Source: Arenimonas fontis (GTDB lineage: Bacteria > Pseudomonadota > Gammaproteobacteria > Xanthomonadales > Xanthomonadaceae). Taken from it: a DNA stretch of 64,000 nucleotides. The position numbers and the translations under genes are program-made. Every line of letters begins with the position of its first letter. Within the stretch, counting starts at the first letter, position 1. Below the pieces are notes generated by a model. That model worked only from the letters and a program-made list of their open reading frames with translations, was not told the origin of the DNA and searched no databases. This document shows positions 28,720 to 37,679 of this stretch, piece by piece. Where the stretch lies: positions 1 through 64,000 of the forward strand of contig NZ_VUOD01000002.1 of NCBI RefSeq assembly GCF_008386465.1, in the 5' to 3' direction.

Positions 28720-30383
28720 GCGGTCGCGCCCTCCGCCTCCGCCGCTGCGGCGGCCGGCTGCTCCAGCCGTTCGCCCAGCAACACGTAATCGCCGGCGTTC
28801 AGCAGCACCTCCACATCGGCCAGCAGGTCCGGCCCGCGCGGACCGGCCTCCGGCACCAGGCTGTTGGCGTCATGGATGACCTCGATGCGGCTGCCGGCAT
28901 CCACCGAGACGTTGGAAACGAAACGCCGGCCAGGGGAGCCGTCGAGCGGGAAGATTTCCACGGCCCGGTTCACCTGCCGGCTGCCGCCGTCGGCGCTGAC
29001 CACCCGCAGCGCCACCGGCGTGGCGCGTCGGGCCAGCAGCTCGACCCCGGCCGACAGGCTGCCGTCGGTCTCGTAACGCAACCAGCGCATCACGCCCACC
29101 ATCCATTCGCTATCGTCGTCGCCCTCGCCGAAGTTCAGCCCGACCAGCTCGCCGACCTTGGCCCGGGCCTGCTCGGCGCTGTCCCAGGCCATGCGGTAGC
29201 CGCCCAGGCTCTGGTCCAGCACTCGGGCCGGGAAACGCGGCACCCGGGTCATGGCCGCCGCGCCGTGGGTCCAGGCGGCGCCGGTGATGACGTGCACGGC
29301 ACCGGCCGCCGACTGCCGCATGAAGGTATCGAAGTCGCGCTGCCCGGCCAGGAAGTAGTGCAGGCCGCTCAGGCCCAGCACCGTGTCCAGATGATGGCCG
29401 GCCGGCAGGCGCCTGAGGCCGCGCGCGGACATCTGGCCGAAGGCGCGGCGCAGGCGCAGCAGCAGGTCGTTGCCGACCCGTTCGCCCGGCCCCGGGCCGG
29501 CGCCGAGCTCGGACTGGCCGTCCCGCACGCGCTCCAGGGCGCGCTCGACATCGTCGGCGAAGGCCCGCAGGTCCAGCCAGTACGAATGCGGCTCGTCCCC
29601 GGCACCGCCCGGCCCGCGATCGGCATCGTCGGGAACGACCGGTGCCAGATCGCCCGGCGGCGAGGTGCTCAGCCCGCAACGGCGGGCATAGCCGCGGGCG
29701 ATGGGCCACAGGCTGTCCTGCTCGGCCTGGGCAAAGGCGTAAGGGTTGAGCGCGGCCATCAGCAAGGTCTGAACGTAAAGGCCGAGCAGGTCGGGCGGCC
29801 CGCCGCCCGCCTTGTCCTCGACCGTCTTGGTTTCGAGCTTGAGTGCGCTGGCGAAACGGTGCAGACGGTGCAGGCCCTGCCACGCTCCCGGCGTCGCCGG
29901 ACGATACACGCGCCAGGCCAGGGCAAGGGCGCGGCTGTAATGCCAGGCCGCCCGATGCAGTGCCGTCTGTACGCTGCCGCCCTTGAGGAAAGGAATGTTG
30001 CCGGAAGGCGCACACAGTTCCGCCACCGCCAGCCGATAGCCATGGCCCAAGCCCAGGTGGAAGCCTTCCGCCAGCGCCGCGGCGCGCGCCTTGTCCGGCG
30101 GCAGCGGCAACGGGCTGGCGGCGAACTGCCGCTCCAGCAGGCTCACCGCCTCGAGCACCGCCCCGCGCAGTTCCTCCAGCGCGCCGAAACGGGCGCCGCC
30201 GTCCAGCCGCTGACCGGCCAACGCTTCCAGTGCCTGCGCCAGCGCCTGTTCGGTCGCCTGGGGATTGGCGCGCGGCAGGGCCGCCACCCAGGCCCTGACC
30301 TTGCGCGGCTCGGCGGCGAATCGCGGCGCGCCCCCCACCGGCGGCGGCAGATCCTGGCTCAGGCGCTGGTAGCTCTCGCTCAT
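28716..30383 (-). CDS. Uncharacterised 555-residue protein upstream of ispG
   Basis: I do not recognise a named function. The protein is soluble, with no signal peptide or membrane segment. Its N-terminal 300 residues are helical ([17 protein letters not shown], then [10 protein letters not shown]). The C-terminal third (about 385-540) is beta-rich with [19 protein letters not shown], and could be a divergent PilZ-type barrel, though the canonical RxxxR and DxSxxG residues are not clear. AGGAG precedes the ATG. It overlaps ispG by 4 bases and diverges from xseA. Confidence 0.8.
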   Translation of the reverse strand: MSESYQRLSQDLPPPVGGAPRFAAEPRKVRAWVAALPRANPQATEQALAQALEALAGQRLDGGARFGALEELRGAVLEAVSLLERQFAASPLPLPPDKARAAALAEGFHLGLGHGYRLAVAELCAPSGNIPFLKGGSVQTALHRAAWHYSRALALAWRVYRPATPGAWQGLHRLHRFASALKLETKTVEDKAGGGPPDLLGLYVQTLLMAALNPYAFAQAEQDSLWPIARGYARRCGLSTSPPGDLAPVVPDDADRGPGGAGDEPHSYWLDLRAFADDVERALERVRDGQSELGAGPGPGERVGNDLLLRLRRAFGQMSARGLRRLPAGHHLDTVLGLSGLHYFLAGQRDFDTFMRQSAAGAVHVITGAAWTHGAAAMTRVPRFPARVLDQSLGGYRMAWDSAEQARAKVGELVGLNFGEGDDDSEWMVGVMRWLRYETDGSLSAGVELLARRATPVALRVVSADGGSRQVNRAVEIFPLDGSPGRRFVSNVSVDAGSRIEVIHDANSLVPEAGPRGPDLLADVEVLLNAGDYVLLGERLEQPAAAAAEAEGATA

Positions 30384-30482
30384 CACGGCTCCTTCTGGCC
30401 GGCACAGTGTAGACCGGGTCGCCCCAAGGCCCCAGCCCCACCCGGCATGGGGGTATGCTGTCCGGCCCCGAAGGCGCGCCCG

Positions 30483-31829
30483 ATGTCCAGCCCCGTTCGC
30501 GATCGCCAGGTCCTGCGACCGTCCCAGCTCAACGCGCTTGCCCGCGATCTTCTCGAGGGCAGCTTTCCCCAGGTCTGGGTGGAGGGCGAGGTCAGCAACT
30601 TCTCCCGCCCCGCCTCCGGCCACTGCTATTTCACCCTGAAGGACGAACGTGCCCAGGTACGTTGCGCCCTTTTCCGCGTCAACGCCTCGCGCCTGCGCTT
30701 CCTGCCGCGCGACGGCATGCAAGTGCTTGCCCGCGGCCGGCTGACCCTGTACGAGGCCCGTGGAGACTGCCAGCTGGTGCTGGACCACCTGGAAGAAGCC
30801 GGCGAAGGCGCCCTGCGCCGCGCGTTCGAGCAGCTGAAGGCCAGACTCGCCGCGGAAGGCCTGTTCGACGGCGCGCGCAAGCGGCCCCTGCCGACGATGC
30901 CGCATCGCCTTGGCGTGCTGACCTCGCCGCATGGCGCCGCCGTGCACGACGTCCTGACCGTGTTGGGCCGGCGCTTCCCGCTGCTGGAAGTGGAGGTGCT
31001 GCCGGTGCCCGTCCAGGGCGAAGGGGCGGCCGCGCAGATCCTTGCCATGCTGGCAAAGGCCGGCCACAGCGGGCGCTACGACATCCTGCTGCTGACCCGC
31101 GGCGGCGGTTCGCTGGAAGACCTGTGGGCCTTCAACGACGAAGCCCTCGTCCGCGCCATCGCCGCCTGTCCGGTGCCGGTGGTCAGCGCGGTGGGCCACG
31201 AAGTGGACGTCAGCCTGGCCGACTTCGCCGCCGACTTGCGGGCGCCCACGCCATCGGCGGCAGCAGAGATGCTGGCGCCCGACGCCGGCGATCTGGCCAC
31301 CCGCCTGCGCCGCGCCGGCGACCGTCTGCACGAGCGACTGGCGCAGCGTCTGGCCACCGCCGCCCAGCGCAGCGACCAGGCCTGGTTGCGCCTGCGCGCA
31401 ACCAGGCCGCAGCTGCGGCTGGAACGCGGCCGGCATCGGCTGGAGGATCTCCGCCATCGGCTGGCCGCGGCCGGCCGCCAGGCGCTGCAACCTCGCCGGG
31501 ATCGGCTTGCCCACCTGCTGCGCCGGCTAGACCAGGGCCACCCACAACGTCGGCTGGAGCTGTTGCGGCAACGCCTGCTGCGTGCCGCCGGCCGCCTGGA
31601 CGCCCTGCCCGCGCGCCTGTTGCCGCCGCGACGCCTGCGCCTGGAGGGACTGGGGCGCGCCCTCGCCGGCGTCAGCCCGCTGGCCACCCTCCAACGCGGT
31701 TACGCGATCCTGCAGCGACCCGACGGCCGCGTGCTCACCGACAGCGCCGACGCGCAGCTCGACGACCGCCTCACCGCCCGCCTCGCCCGCGGCTCGTTGC
31801 AGCTTCGCGTCGAAAGGAAGGATCGCTGA
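30483..31829 (+). CDS. xseA: Exodeoxyribonuclease VII large subunit
   Basis: The 448-residue protein has an N-terminal OB fold ([25 protein letters not shown]), the catalytic core with [35 protein letters not shown] and [14 protein letters not shown], then a long Arg/Leu-rich coiled coil, ending in GYAIL. With XseB it degrades single-stranded DNA. The ATG is three bases into the clear region after an upstream shadow frame; the family length (about 450) agrees. xseB is not in the window. It diverges from the 555-residue gene. Confidence 0.96.
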   Translation: MSSPVRDRQVLRPSQLNALARDLLEGSFPQVWVEGEVSNFSRPASGHCYFTLKDERAQVRCALFRVNASRLRFLPRDGMQVLARGRLTLYEARGDCQLVLDHLEEAGEGALRRAFEQLKARLAAEGLFDGARKRPLPTMPHRLGVLTSPHGAAVHDVLTVLGRRFPLLEVEVLPVPVQGEGAAAQILAMLAKAGHSGRYDILLLTRGGGSLEDLWAFNDEALVRAIAACPVPVVSAVGHEVDVSLADFAADLRAPTPSAAAEMLAPDAGDLATRLRRAGDRLHERLAQRLATAAQRSDQAWLRLRATRPQLRLERGRHRLEDLRHRLAAAGRQALQPRRDRLAHLLRRLDQGHPQRRLELLRQRLLRAAGRLDALPARLLPPRRLRLEGLGRALAGVSPLATLQRGYAILQRPDGRVLTDSADAQLDDRLTARLARGSLQLRVERKDR

Positions 31830-31919
31830 CCCGGACCACGCGATGCCCCAAGGGGAACGCGTCGTGACGGCAGGGCACAGGCGGGATGGCCTGCGGAGAA
31901 GCCGGGGCGGTTCAGCCCG
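31830..31919. other. Spacer between xseA and an RHS relic, nothing recognised
   Basis: The bases between the xseA stop and the RHS relic hold no recognisable gene, terminator or repeat. Confidence 0.4.
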
Positions 31920-32129
31920 CTGCTTGACCACCCGCTGGCCCGGGCCATTGTAGGCGTAGCGCCAGCTGCCCGCCGCCAGACTGAAGCTCCCCCCGCCCGG
32001 CTGCGGCAGCGTCTGCCCCGTCGGCCGCCGCAGCTCCACCACCCGCCCCTGGCCGTCGTAGCGGCGCGTCACCACGACACCGCCGCGCGTCTCTTCGACC
32101 AGGTTGCCGGCGGCATCGTGCACCCGCGT
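31920..32129 (-). pseudogene. RHS/YD-repeat remnant
   Basis: The minus strand encodes a fragment with YD-repeat character: HDAAGNLVEETRGG, TRRYDGQGRVVEL and then SWRYAYNGPGQRVVKQ. It has no start, no ends of its own and is flanked by unrelated sequence, so it is a leftover of a longer RHS gene. The second part is separated from the first by a short unlike stretch, suggesting an internal deletion. The intact YD-repeat gene is at 49.5-54.4 kb in the same orientation. Confidence 0.7.
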
Positions 32130-32199
32130 CCGCCGGCGCGCCGCGGCCGGCGCCGACACGCCAACCAGTGGGCGCGCCAAGGGGCACCCCTGCCGGCAT

Positions 32200-33672
32200 T
32201 CAGCGCGGGTCCGTCTGACCCGTGTCCTGCGCACGGCGGCCCAGCGGCAGCGGCGTGGCGAATTCGACGCCCTGCGAGCCGCCCGACTTGGCCCGGTACA
32301 TGGCCTCGTCGGCCTTGCGCAGCAGGGTCTCGACGTCGTCGCCGTCCTCCGGGAAACGGGCAATACCGATGCTGGCGCCGACCACCACCCATTCCTCGTC
32401 CACCGCCACGGGCCGCCCCACCGCGGCCTGCAGGCGGCGCGCCATCGCCCGCAACCAGTCGTCGTCGGTCCCCGGCTCCAGCGGCACGAGCACCACGAAT
32501 TCGTCGCCACCCATCCGCGCCACCAGGTCGCCCGGCCGCACCGAATCGCCCAGGCGCTGGGCGATCTCCGTCAGCAGCCGATCGCCGGCCGCATGACCGT
32601 GGGTGTCGTTGACCGGCTTGAAACCGTCCAGGTCGAACGAGAACAGCGCGAAACGCTCGCCACCACGGCGGCCGCGGACGATCAGTCGCGACAGGCGCCG
32701 CAAGGCATGCCGCCGGTTCGGCAGGTCGGTGAGCGCGTCGCGCTCGGCGAGGCGGCGGATGCGTTGCCGGTCACGCAGGATGCGGGTGATGGCCAGGGCG
32801 GCCAACAGGGAAACCAGCAGACGGAAACCGAGCCTGGCGTTCAGCCAGGCGCCGCGTGGCAACCATCCCTCGCGCGGCACCGCCGTGATCAGCCAGCTGC
32901 CGCCGGGCAGGAAGACCGGCATCCGTACCGCATCCACCGAGGCGTCATGCCGGCGGCCGCGGAACAACTCGCCGCCCGGACCGGCGGCGTCGCGGCCGAC
33001 GATGGCGATGTCCAGTTCCTTCTCCAGCCGGCGCAGACCCGCCCGTTCCAGCATGGCGTCGTAGTCCAGCACCATGCTGACCGCACCCCACAGCCTTGGA
33101 ACGCCCTCCCGGTCCAGCCATAGCGGAATGCGCACCGCCAGGGCCCGGCCGCCCTGCACCAGTTCGAAGGGGCCGGCCAGCACGGCATCGTCCTGGCTGA
33201 TGGCCCTGCGCATGGCGGCGCTCTGCACCGGGTCCTGCAGCAAGTCCAGCCCCAGCGCCGCCTCGTTACCTTCCAACGGATGGATACGACGGATCACGAA
33301 GCCGGGCGCAAGGCTCAGGTTGAGGATCTGCGGCTGCTGGCGCAGCAGTTCGGCGGCGATGGCGTCGAAGTCGTGATCGGAGATGCCCTCGGCCAGCATC
33401 AGTTGTACTGCCAGCCCGCGCACCAGCGCGGTCGAGGCATAGACGTCGGTCTCCAGCCGGGCCCGGAAGTCCGACAGCTCCCGTTGCACCAGGGACTTGC
33501 GCTCGGACAGCTCGCGCCGCCGGTCCAGGCTGGCCGATTCCAGGCTGAGGTAGATGCCCGATACCAGCACCAGCAGGCCCACCAGCACGGGCCGCCCTTG
33601 CCGCCACCCTCCCCTGCCCGACGTCGAGGCCGGGTCCGCGGCGGCCTGCACGAACGGGTCGGAACCGGACAT
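32200..33672 (-). CDS. CHASE domain membrane diguanylate cyclase
   Basis: The 490-residue protein has a first membrane helix (about 27-46), a periplasmic CHASE-type sensor (about 60-260) containing HPLEGNEAALGLDLL, a second helix (about 283-305) and a cytoplasmic GGDEF domain (about 320-480). The active site GGDEF is intact and an RxxD inhibitory site (RPGD) precedes it by five residues, so it should make c-di-GMP with feedback control. CHASE domains sense small ligands. It stands alone, divergent from the ECF sigma gene. Confidence 0.93.
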   Translation of the reverse strand: MSGSDPFVQAAADPASTSGRGGWRQGRPVLVGLLVLVSGIYLSLESASLDRRRELSERKSLVQRELSDFRARLETDVYASTALVRGLAVQLMLAEGISDHDFDAIAAELLRQQPQILNLSLAPGFVIRRIHPLEGNEAALGLDLLQDPVQSAAMRRAISQDDAVLAGPFELVQGGRALAVRIPLWLDREGVPRLWGAVSMVLDYDAMLERAGLRRLEKELDIAIVGRDAAGPGGELFRGRRHDASVDAVRMPVFLPGGSWLITAVPREGWLPRGAWLNARLGFRLLVSLLAALAITRILRDRQRIRRLAERDALTDLPNRRHALRRLSRLIVRGRRGGERFALFSFDLDGFKPVNDTHGHAAGDRLLTEIAQRLGDSVRPGDLVARMGGDEFVVLVPLEPGTDDDWLRAMARRLQAAVGRPVAVDEEWVVVGASIGIARFPEDGDDVETLLRKADEAMYRAKSGGSQGVEFATPLPLGRRAQDTGQTDPR

Positions 33673-33741
33673 GCCGCCAATCTACACCAGCGGCGGACAG
33701 GCGGCCTTCCCGGCCGGCGCGCTTGGCCTTAGGCTGCCCGG

Positions 33742-34290
33742 ATGCACCCGGAGCCGACCGACGAAGCGCTGATGCTGGCCTACGGCGCCGGCGACGTCGG
33801 CGCCTTCCAGACCCTGTACGCCCGGCATCGCAATGCCCTGTTCCGGTATCTGCTGCGGCAGTTGCGCGATCCCTCCCTGGCCGAGGAGCTCTTCCAGGAT
33901 GTCTGGCAGCGGGTGATTGCCGCCAGGGAGCGCTGGCGGCCCGAAGCCAGGTTCGCCACCTGGCTGTACCAGGTGGCGCACAACCGCCTGGCCGACCACT
34001 GGCGGGCCCGCCAGCACCGCCCGGACGCGCCGGAAGAGGCCCGGGCCATGGTCGAAGCGATACCCGACCCGGATGGCCCGGACCGGCAGCTGTCGGCCTT
34101 CGAGGAACGGCGCCGCCTGCAACGCGCCCTCGAGGAACTGCCGGATGAGCAGCGGGAAGTGGTCCTGCTCCGCCTGGAACAGGAGCTGAGCCTGGAGGAG
34201 ATCGGTGAAATCACCGGGGTCGGCCGGGAAACGGTCAAGTCCCGCCTGCGTTACGCCATGGACAAGCTGCGGGCGAGACTGCGGTCATGA
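33742..34290 (+). CDS. ECF-type RNA polymerase sigma factor
   Basis: The 182-residue protein has sigma region 2 (about 22-90: YARHRNALFRYLLRQL, EELFQDVWQ, FATWLYQVAHNRLADHWR) and region 4 (about 125-178: LEELPDEQREVVLLRLEQELSLEEIG, then GRETVKSRLRYAMDKLR). It will direct RNA polymerase to its own promoter set. The next two genes, a VWA lipoprotein and a membrane protein with a sigma-gene-linked look, follow on the same strand, as in many Xanthomonadales; one may control it. Confidence 0.92.
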   Translation: MHPEPTDEALMLAYGAGDVGAFQTLYARHRNALFRYLLRQLRDPSLAEELFQDVWQRVIAARERWRPEARFATWLYQVAHNRLADHWRARQHRPDAPEEARAMVEAIPDPDGPDRQLSAFEERRRLQRALEELPDEQREVVLLRLEQELSLEEIGEITGVGRETVKSRLRYAMDKLRARLRS

Positions 34291-34364
34291 GCATCGCCTG
34301 CCCGCAACCCCGTCGCGCCCGGTCGGACGTTGACATTGGTGCCCACCCCGACAGGAGTTCCGCC

Positions 34365-36086
34365 ATGTCTCGTATCCGTCCGACCCTGCTGGCCGCCGCC
34401 CTCGCCTTCGCCCTTGGCGCCGGCTGCACGCGTCCGTCCGAAACCCGCATGGAGGCGGAAGCCGATGCCCCGGTCAAGGCCAAGGCCGAACATCATCGGC
34501 GCGCCGAAGCCGCTGCCGAGAGCGAACGTCTCGCCGTCGCCGCTGACGGCCTTCCTTCCTCCCAGCCTCTGTACGCGCCGTCTGCCCCGCCTCCGACCGG
34601 CGCCGCCCCGGCTGCGCCGGTCCTGCGGACGCCGGTGCCCGAGGTGAACACCGAGAACTACGCCAGGTTCGAGGACAACGGCATCGTCCGTACCGCCGAG
34701 AACCCGGTTTCCACCTTTTCCATCGACGTGGACACCGGCAGCTACAGCAATGTCCGGCGCATGCTCAATGCCGGCCGATTGCCGCCGAAGGACGCGGTGC
34801 GGGTCGAGGAGATGCTGAACTACTTCGACTACGCCTATCCCGCTCCGGACAGCCGCGAGCAGCCCTTCGCCAGCCGCGTCGAGCTGGCGCCCGCGCCCTG
34901 GAACCCGCGCCGCCTGCTGATGCAGGTCGGACTGAAGGGCTACAGCGTGCCGGCCGCGGAGATTCCGGCCGCCAACCTGGTGTTCCTGGTGGACACCTCG
35001 GGCTCGATGTATTCGGACGACAAGCTGCCCCTGCTCAAGCAGGCCTTTGCCCAGCTGGTGCCGCGGCTGCGCGCCCAGGACCGGGTTTCCATCGTCGCCT
35101 ACGCCGGCAGTGCCGGCCTGGTGCTGCCGCCGACCCCGGGCGACCGGCATGGCGAAATCCTGGATGCGCTCAACCGCCTGGAAGCCGGCGGCTCGACCAA
35201 TGGCGGCGAAGGCATCGAGCTGGCCTACGCCGTGGCGAAGCAGGCCTTCATCGAGAACGGCGTCAACCGCATCCTGCTGGCCAGCGATGGCGACTTCAAC
35301 GTCGGCATCCGCGATCCGCGCGCGCTGGAAACCAGGATCGAGGCCGGTCGCGAATCCGGCGTGGCCTTCAGCGTGCTGGGCTTCGGCGGCGGCAACTACA
35401 ACGACGCCCTCGCCGAGCGGCTGGCCGACGCCGGCAACGGCAACTACGCCTACACCGACAACCTGATGGAGGCGCGCAAGGTCCTGGTCGAGGAAATGGG
35501 TTCGACCCTGCTGACCATCGCCGGCGACGTCAAGGTGCAGGTCGAGTTCAACCCGTCCACGGTGGCCGAATACCGGCTGATCGGCTACGAGAACCGGACC
35601 TTGGCGCGCGAGGACTTCAACAACGACCGGGTGGACGCCGGCGAAATCGGCGCCGGCCACGACGTCACCGCCCTCTACGAGATCTGCCTGCTTGGCATGG
35701 GTTGCGATTCCTCCGACCCGCTGCGCTATGGCAAGGTACCGGCCACCGCGCCGCATGCCGACGAACTGGCCTACCTGAAGCTGCGCTACAAGCTGCCGGG
35801 CGACGAGCACAGTGTGCTCATGGAGCAGCCCGTCAGGCGCAGCCAGGTACGGGACACCGCCAGCGGGGACTTGCGCTTTGCAGCTGCGGTGGTCGCCTTC
35901 GCCGACCTGTTGCGCGGCGGCGGCAACACCGGGGATTTCGACTGGGCGCGGGTCGAGGCCCTGGCCCGTGACGCCCGCGGCGACGACCCCTGGGGTCATC
36001 GCGGCGAGTTCTTGCAACTGGTCGGCATGGCGCGCAGCCTGAGCGAGGCACGCCAGCCTGGCATCGCCGCCATCCACGAGGAGTGA
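34365..36086 (+). CDS. VWA-domain lipoprotein of the YfbK type
   Basis: The 573-residue protein starts with a lipoprotein signal (FALGAGC, modified Cys21) and a low-complexity linker. It continues with the VWA-associated N-terminal region (NPVSTFSIDVDTGSYSNVRR), a von Willebrand A domain with an intact metal site (FLVDTSGSMYSDD near residue 210 and TNGGEG), and a C-terminal DUF3520 domain. Such lipoproteins are often next to ECF sigma genes and probably make protein contacts at the envelope. AGGAG precedes the ATG. The stop lies 10 bases before the next GTG. Confidence 0.92.
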   Translation: MSRIRPTLLAAALAFALGAGCTRPSETRMEAEADAPVKAKAEHHRRAEAAAESERLAVAADGLPSSQPLYAPSAPPPTGAAPAAPVLRTPVPEVNTENYARFEDNGIVRTAENPVSTFSIDVDTGSYSNVRRMLNAGRLPPKDAVRVEEMLNYFDYAYPAPDSREQPFASRVELAPAPWNPRRLLMQVGLKGYSVPAAEIPAANLVFLVDTSGSMYSDDKLPLLKQAFAQLVPRLRAQDRVSIVAYAGSAGLVLPPTPGDRHGEILDALNRLEAGGSTNGGEGIELAYAVAKQAFIENGVNRILLASDGDFNVGIRDPRALETRIEAGRESGVAFSVLGFGGGNYNDALAERLADAGNGNYAYTDNLMEARKVLVEEMGSTLLTIAGDVKVQVEFNPSTVAEYRLIGYENRTLAREDFNNDRVDAGEIGAGHDVTALYEICLLGMGCDSSDPLRYGKVPATAPHADELAYLKLRYKLPGDEHSVLMEQPVRRSQVRDTASGDLRFAAAVVAFADLLRGGGNTGDFDWARVEALARDARGDDPWGHRGEFLQLVGMARSLSEARQPGIAAIHEE

Positions 36087-36096
36087 AAGCAGCGCC

Positions 36097-37080
36097 GTGA
36101 ACACACCGCAGGACCCGCGTACGCAGCCCCTGGCCGGCGAGGAAGCCGAGCTGGCCCGGGTGCTGCGCGCGCTGCCGGCCGGCGAACCGCCAGCCCGGGT
36201 GGACGCCGCCATCCTGCGCGCGGCCACCGACGCCGCCGCCGGCCGGGACGGCGGTCGGCCGGTCCCGTCGCGGCGGCGCCTGCCGGCCTGGGCACTGGGC
36301 ACGGCCGCCGCCGCCGTGCTCGCGGTTTTCGTCGGCGGTCAGCTGCGCCCCGCCCTGTCGCCGGCGCCGCGCGAACTCATCGCCGAGGCCAGGCACGAGC
36401 CCCTGCCCCCGGTCGGGGCGGCCGGGCAGGCACCGGTGGCGGACGATCCGGGCGCGGATCTGCCCGATCTGCCGGTTCCACCCCCGCCGCCGCCCGCGCC
36501 CCGGGCACCTTCCCCCGGAACGGCAGCCACCCCGGAGGCCGTCGCCACCGGCGACCGGATCGCGCCGGCGGCTGCGCAGGACGATGTGACGGCCGCGGCC
36601 GACCCGGCTGACGTCCATCGCGGCGGCGCCGAACGGCAGGCGGCGCGGACCGAGGAACGCCGGCACGCGGCAGCGGCAGCATCGACCGCGGACACCGCCG
36701 CCAAGGCGGAACTCGAGGCAGCGGCGAAAGCGGCAGCGGAAACGGTGGAACTTCGCAAGGCCTCGGCTTTCCGGCAAGCCGAGGCGGTCGCCGTACCGAC
36801 GCCCCTGGCGGACGAGGGCGCGCCCACCGATGCCGGTGCGGCGCCACCGACCGAGCCTCCGGCACCGGCGCCTGAACGCGCTCGGGCAGCGGTCGCCGCG
36901 CCCTCGCCGCTGCCGCCGGTGGCGGACGACCGGCTACTGCCGCCCGAAGCCTGGCTGGAACGCATCCGCGAGCGCCTGCACGCCGGCGACGAGGCCGGCG
37001 CCCGCGCCAGCCTGGTCCTGCTGCGACGCGCCCACCCGGACCTGGTCATTCCCCCCGACCTGGCCGGATTGGAGCGGTGA
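36097..37080 (+). CDS. Ala/Pro-rich single-pass membrane protein, candidate anti-sigma factor
   Basis: The 327-residue protein has a short cytoplasmic N-terminus (LARVLRALPAGEPPARVDAAIL), one membrane helix (about 67-85), a long low-complexity Ala/Pro/Glu region, and a C-terminal segment RIRERLHAGDEAGARASLVLLRRAHPDL. The topology, one helix with a cytoplasmic start, and the position after an ECF sigma gene fit an anti-sigma factor, but no anti-sigma domain is recognisable. The GTG start follows GAGGAG; its stop overlaps the next GTG. Confidence 0.75.
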   Translation: MNTPQDPRTQPLAGEEAELARVLRALPAGEPPARVDAAILRAATDAAAGRDGGRPVPSRRRLPAWALGTAAAAVLAVFVGGQLRPALSPAPRELIAEARHEPLPPVGAAGQAPVADDPGADLPDLPVPPPPPPAPRAPSPGTAATPEAVATGDRIAPAAAQDDVTAAADPADVHRGGAERQAARTEERRHAAAAASTADTAAKAELEAAAKAAAETVELRKASAFRQAEAVAVPTPLADEGAPTDAGAAPPTEPPAPAPERARAAVAAPSPLPPVADDRLLPPEAWLERIRERLHAGDEAGARASLVLLRRAHPDLVIPPDLAGLER

Positions 37081-37679
37081 GTCGCGCCCAGACCCTGGCG
37101 GGTCCGGCCGAGCACCTGCTCGAGGTCCGCAAGAGCCGCTTCCTGGCCCGCGCCAGCCCGGCAACGACACCGGAGCAGGCCCTGACCTTTCTGGCCGGGG
37201 TCGCAGATCCCCAGGCCAGCCACAACTGCTGGGCTTACCGGGTCGGCCCGCACTACCGTTTCTCCGACGACGGCGAGCCCGGCGGTAGCGCCGGCCGGCC
37301 GATCCTGGCCGCCATCGAGGGCCAGGGGCTGGACCAGGTGGTGGTGGTGGTGACGCGCTGGTTCGGCGGCGTGAAGCTGGGCGTGGGCGGCCTTGCGCGC
37401 GCCTATGGCGCCGCCGCCGCGGAATGCCTGCGCACGGCGCCGCGCCGCGATCTGGTGGACTGGGCCGAAGCCGAGCTGGCCTGCGACTTCGCCCACGCCG
37501 GGGCCGTGTACGGGCTGCTGGCGCAGCTGCAGGCCGACAAGCTCGGCGAAGGCTTCGATGAAGACGGCTTGCGCCTGCGGTTGCGCCTGCCGGTCGCGCG
37601 CCTGGATGAGCTGGCGGCTAAACTGCGCGACCTGAGCCGCGGCAGCGCCCGGCTGCATCGCACCGACAAGGAAACATGA
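37077..37679 (+). CDS. YigZ/IMPACT-family protein
   Basis: The 200-residue protein has the UPF0029/Impact N-terminal fold with the hallmark SDDGEPGGSAGRPIL and VVVVTRWFGGVKLGVGGLARAY, followed by a ferredoxin-like C-terminal domain. Homologues are linked to translation, but the reaction is unknown. The GTG start overlaps the previous stop, and its TGA overlaps the ATG of the ABC transporter (ATGA). Confidence 0.92.
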   Translation: MSRAQTLAGPAEHLLEVRKSRFLARASPATTPEQALTFLAGVADPQASHNCWAYRVGPHYRFSDDGEPGGSAGRPILAAIEGQGLDQVVVVVTRWFGGVKLGVGGLARAYGAAAAECLRTAPRRDLVDWAEAELACDFAHAGAVYGLLAQLQADKLGEGFDEDGLRLRLRLPVARLDELAAKLRDLSRGSARLHRTDKET

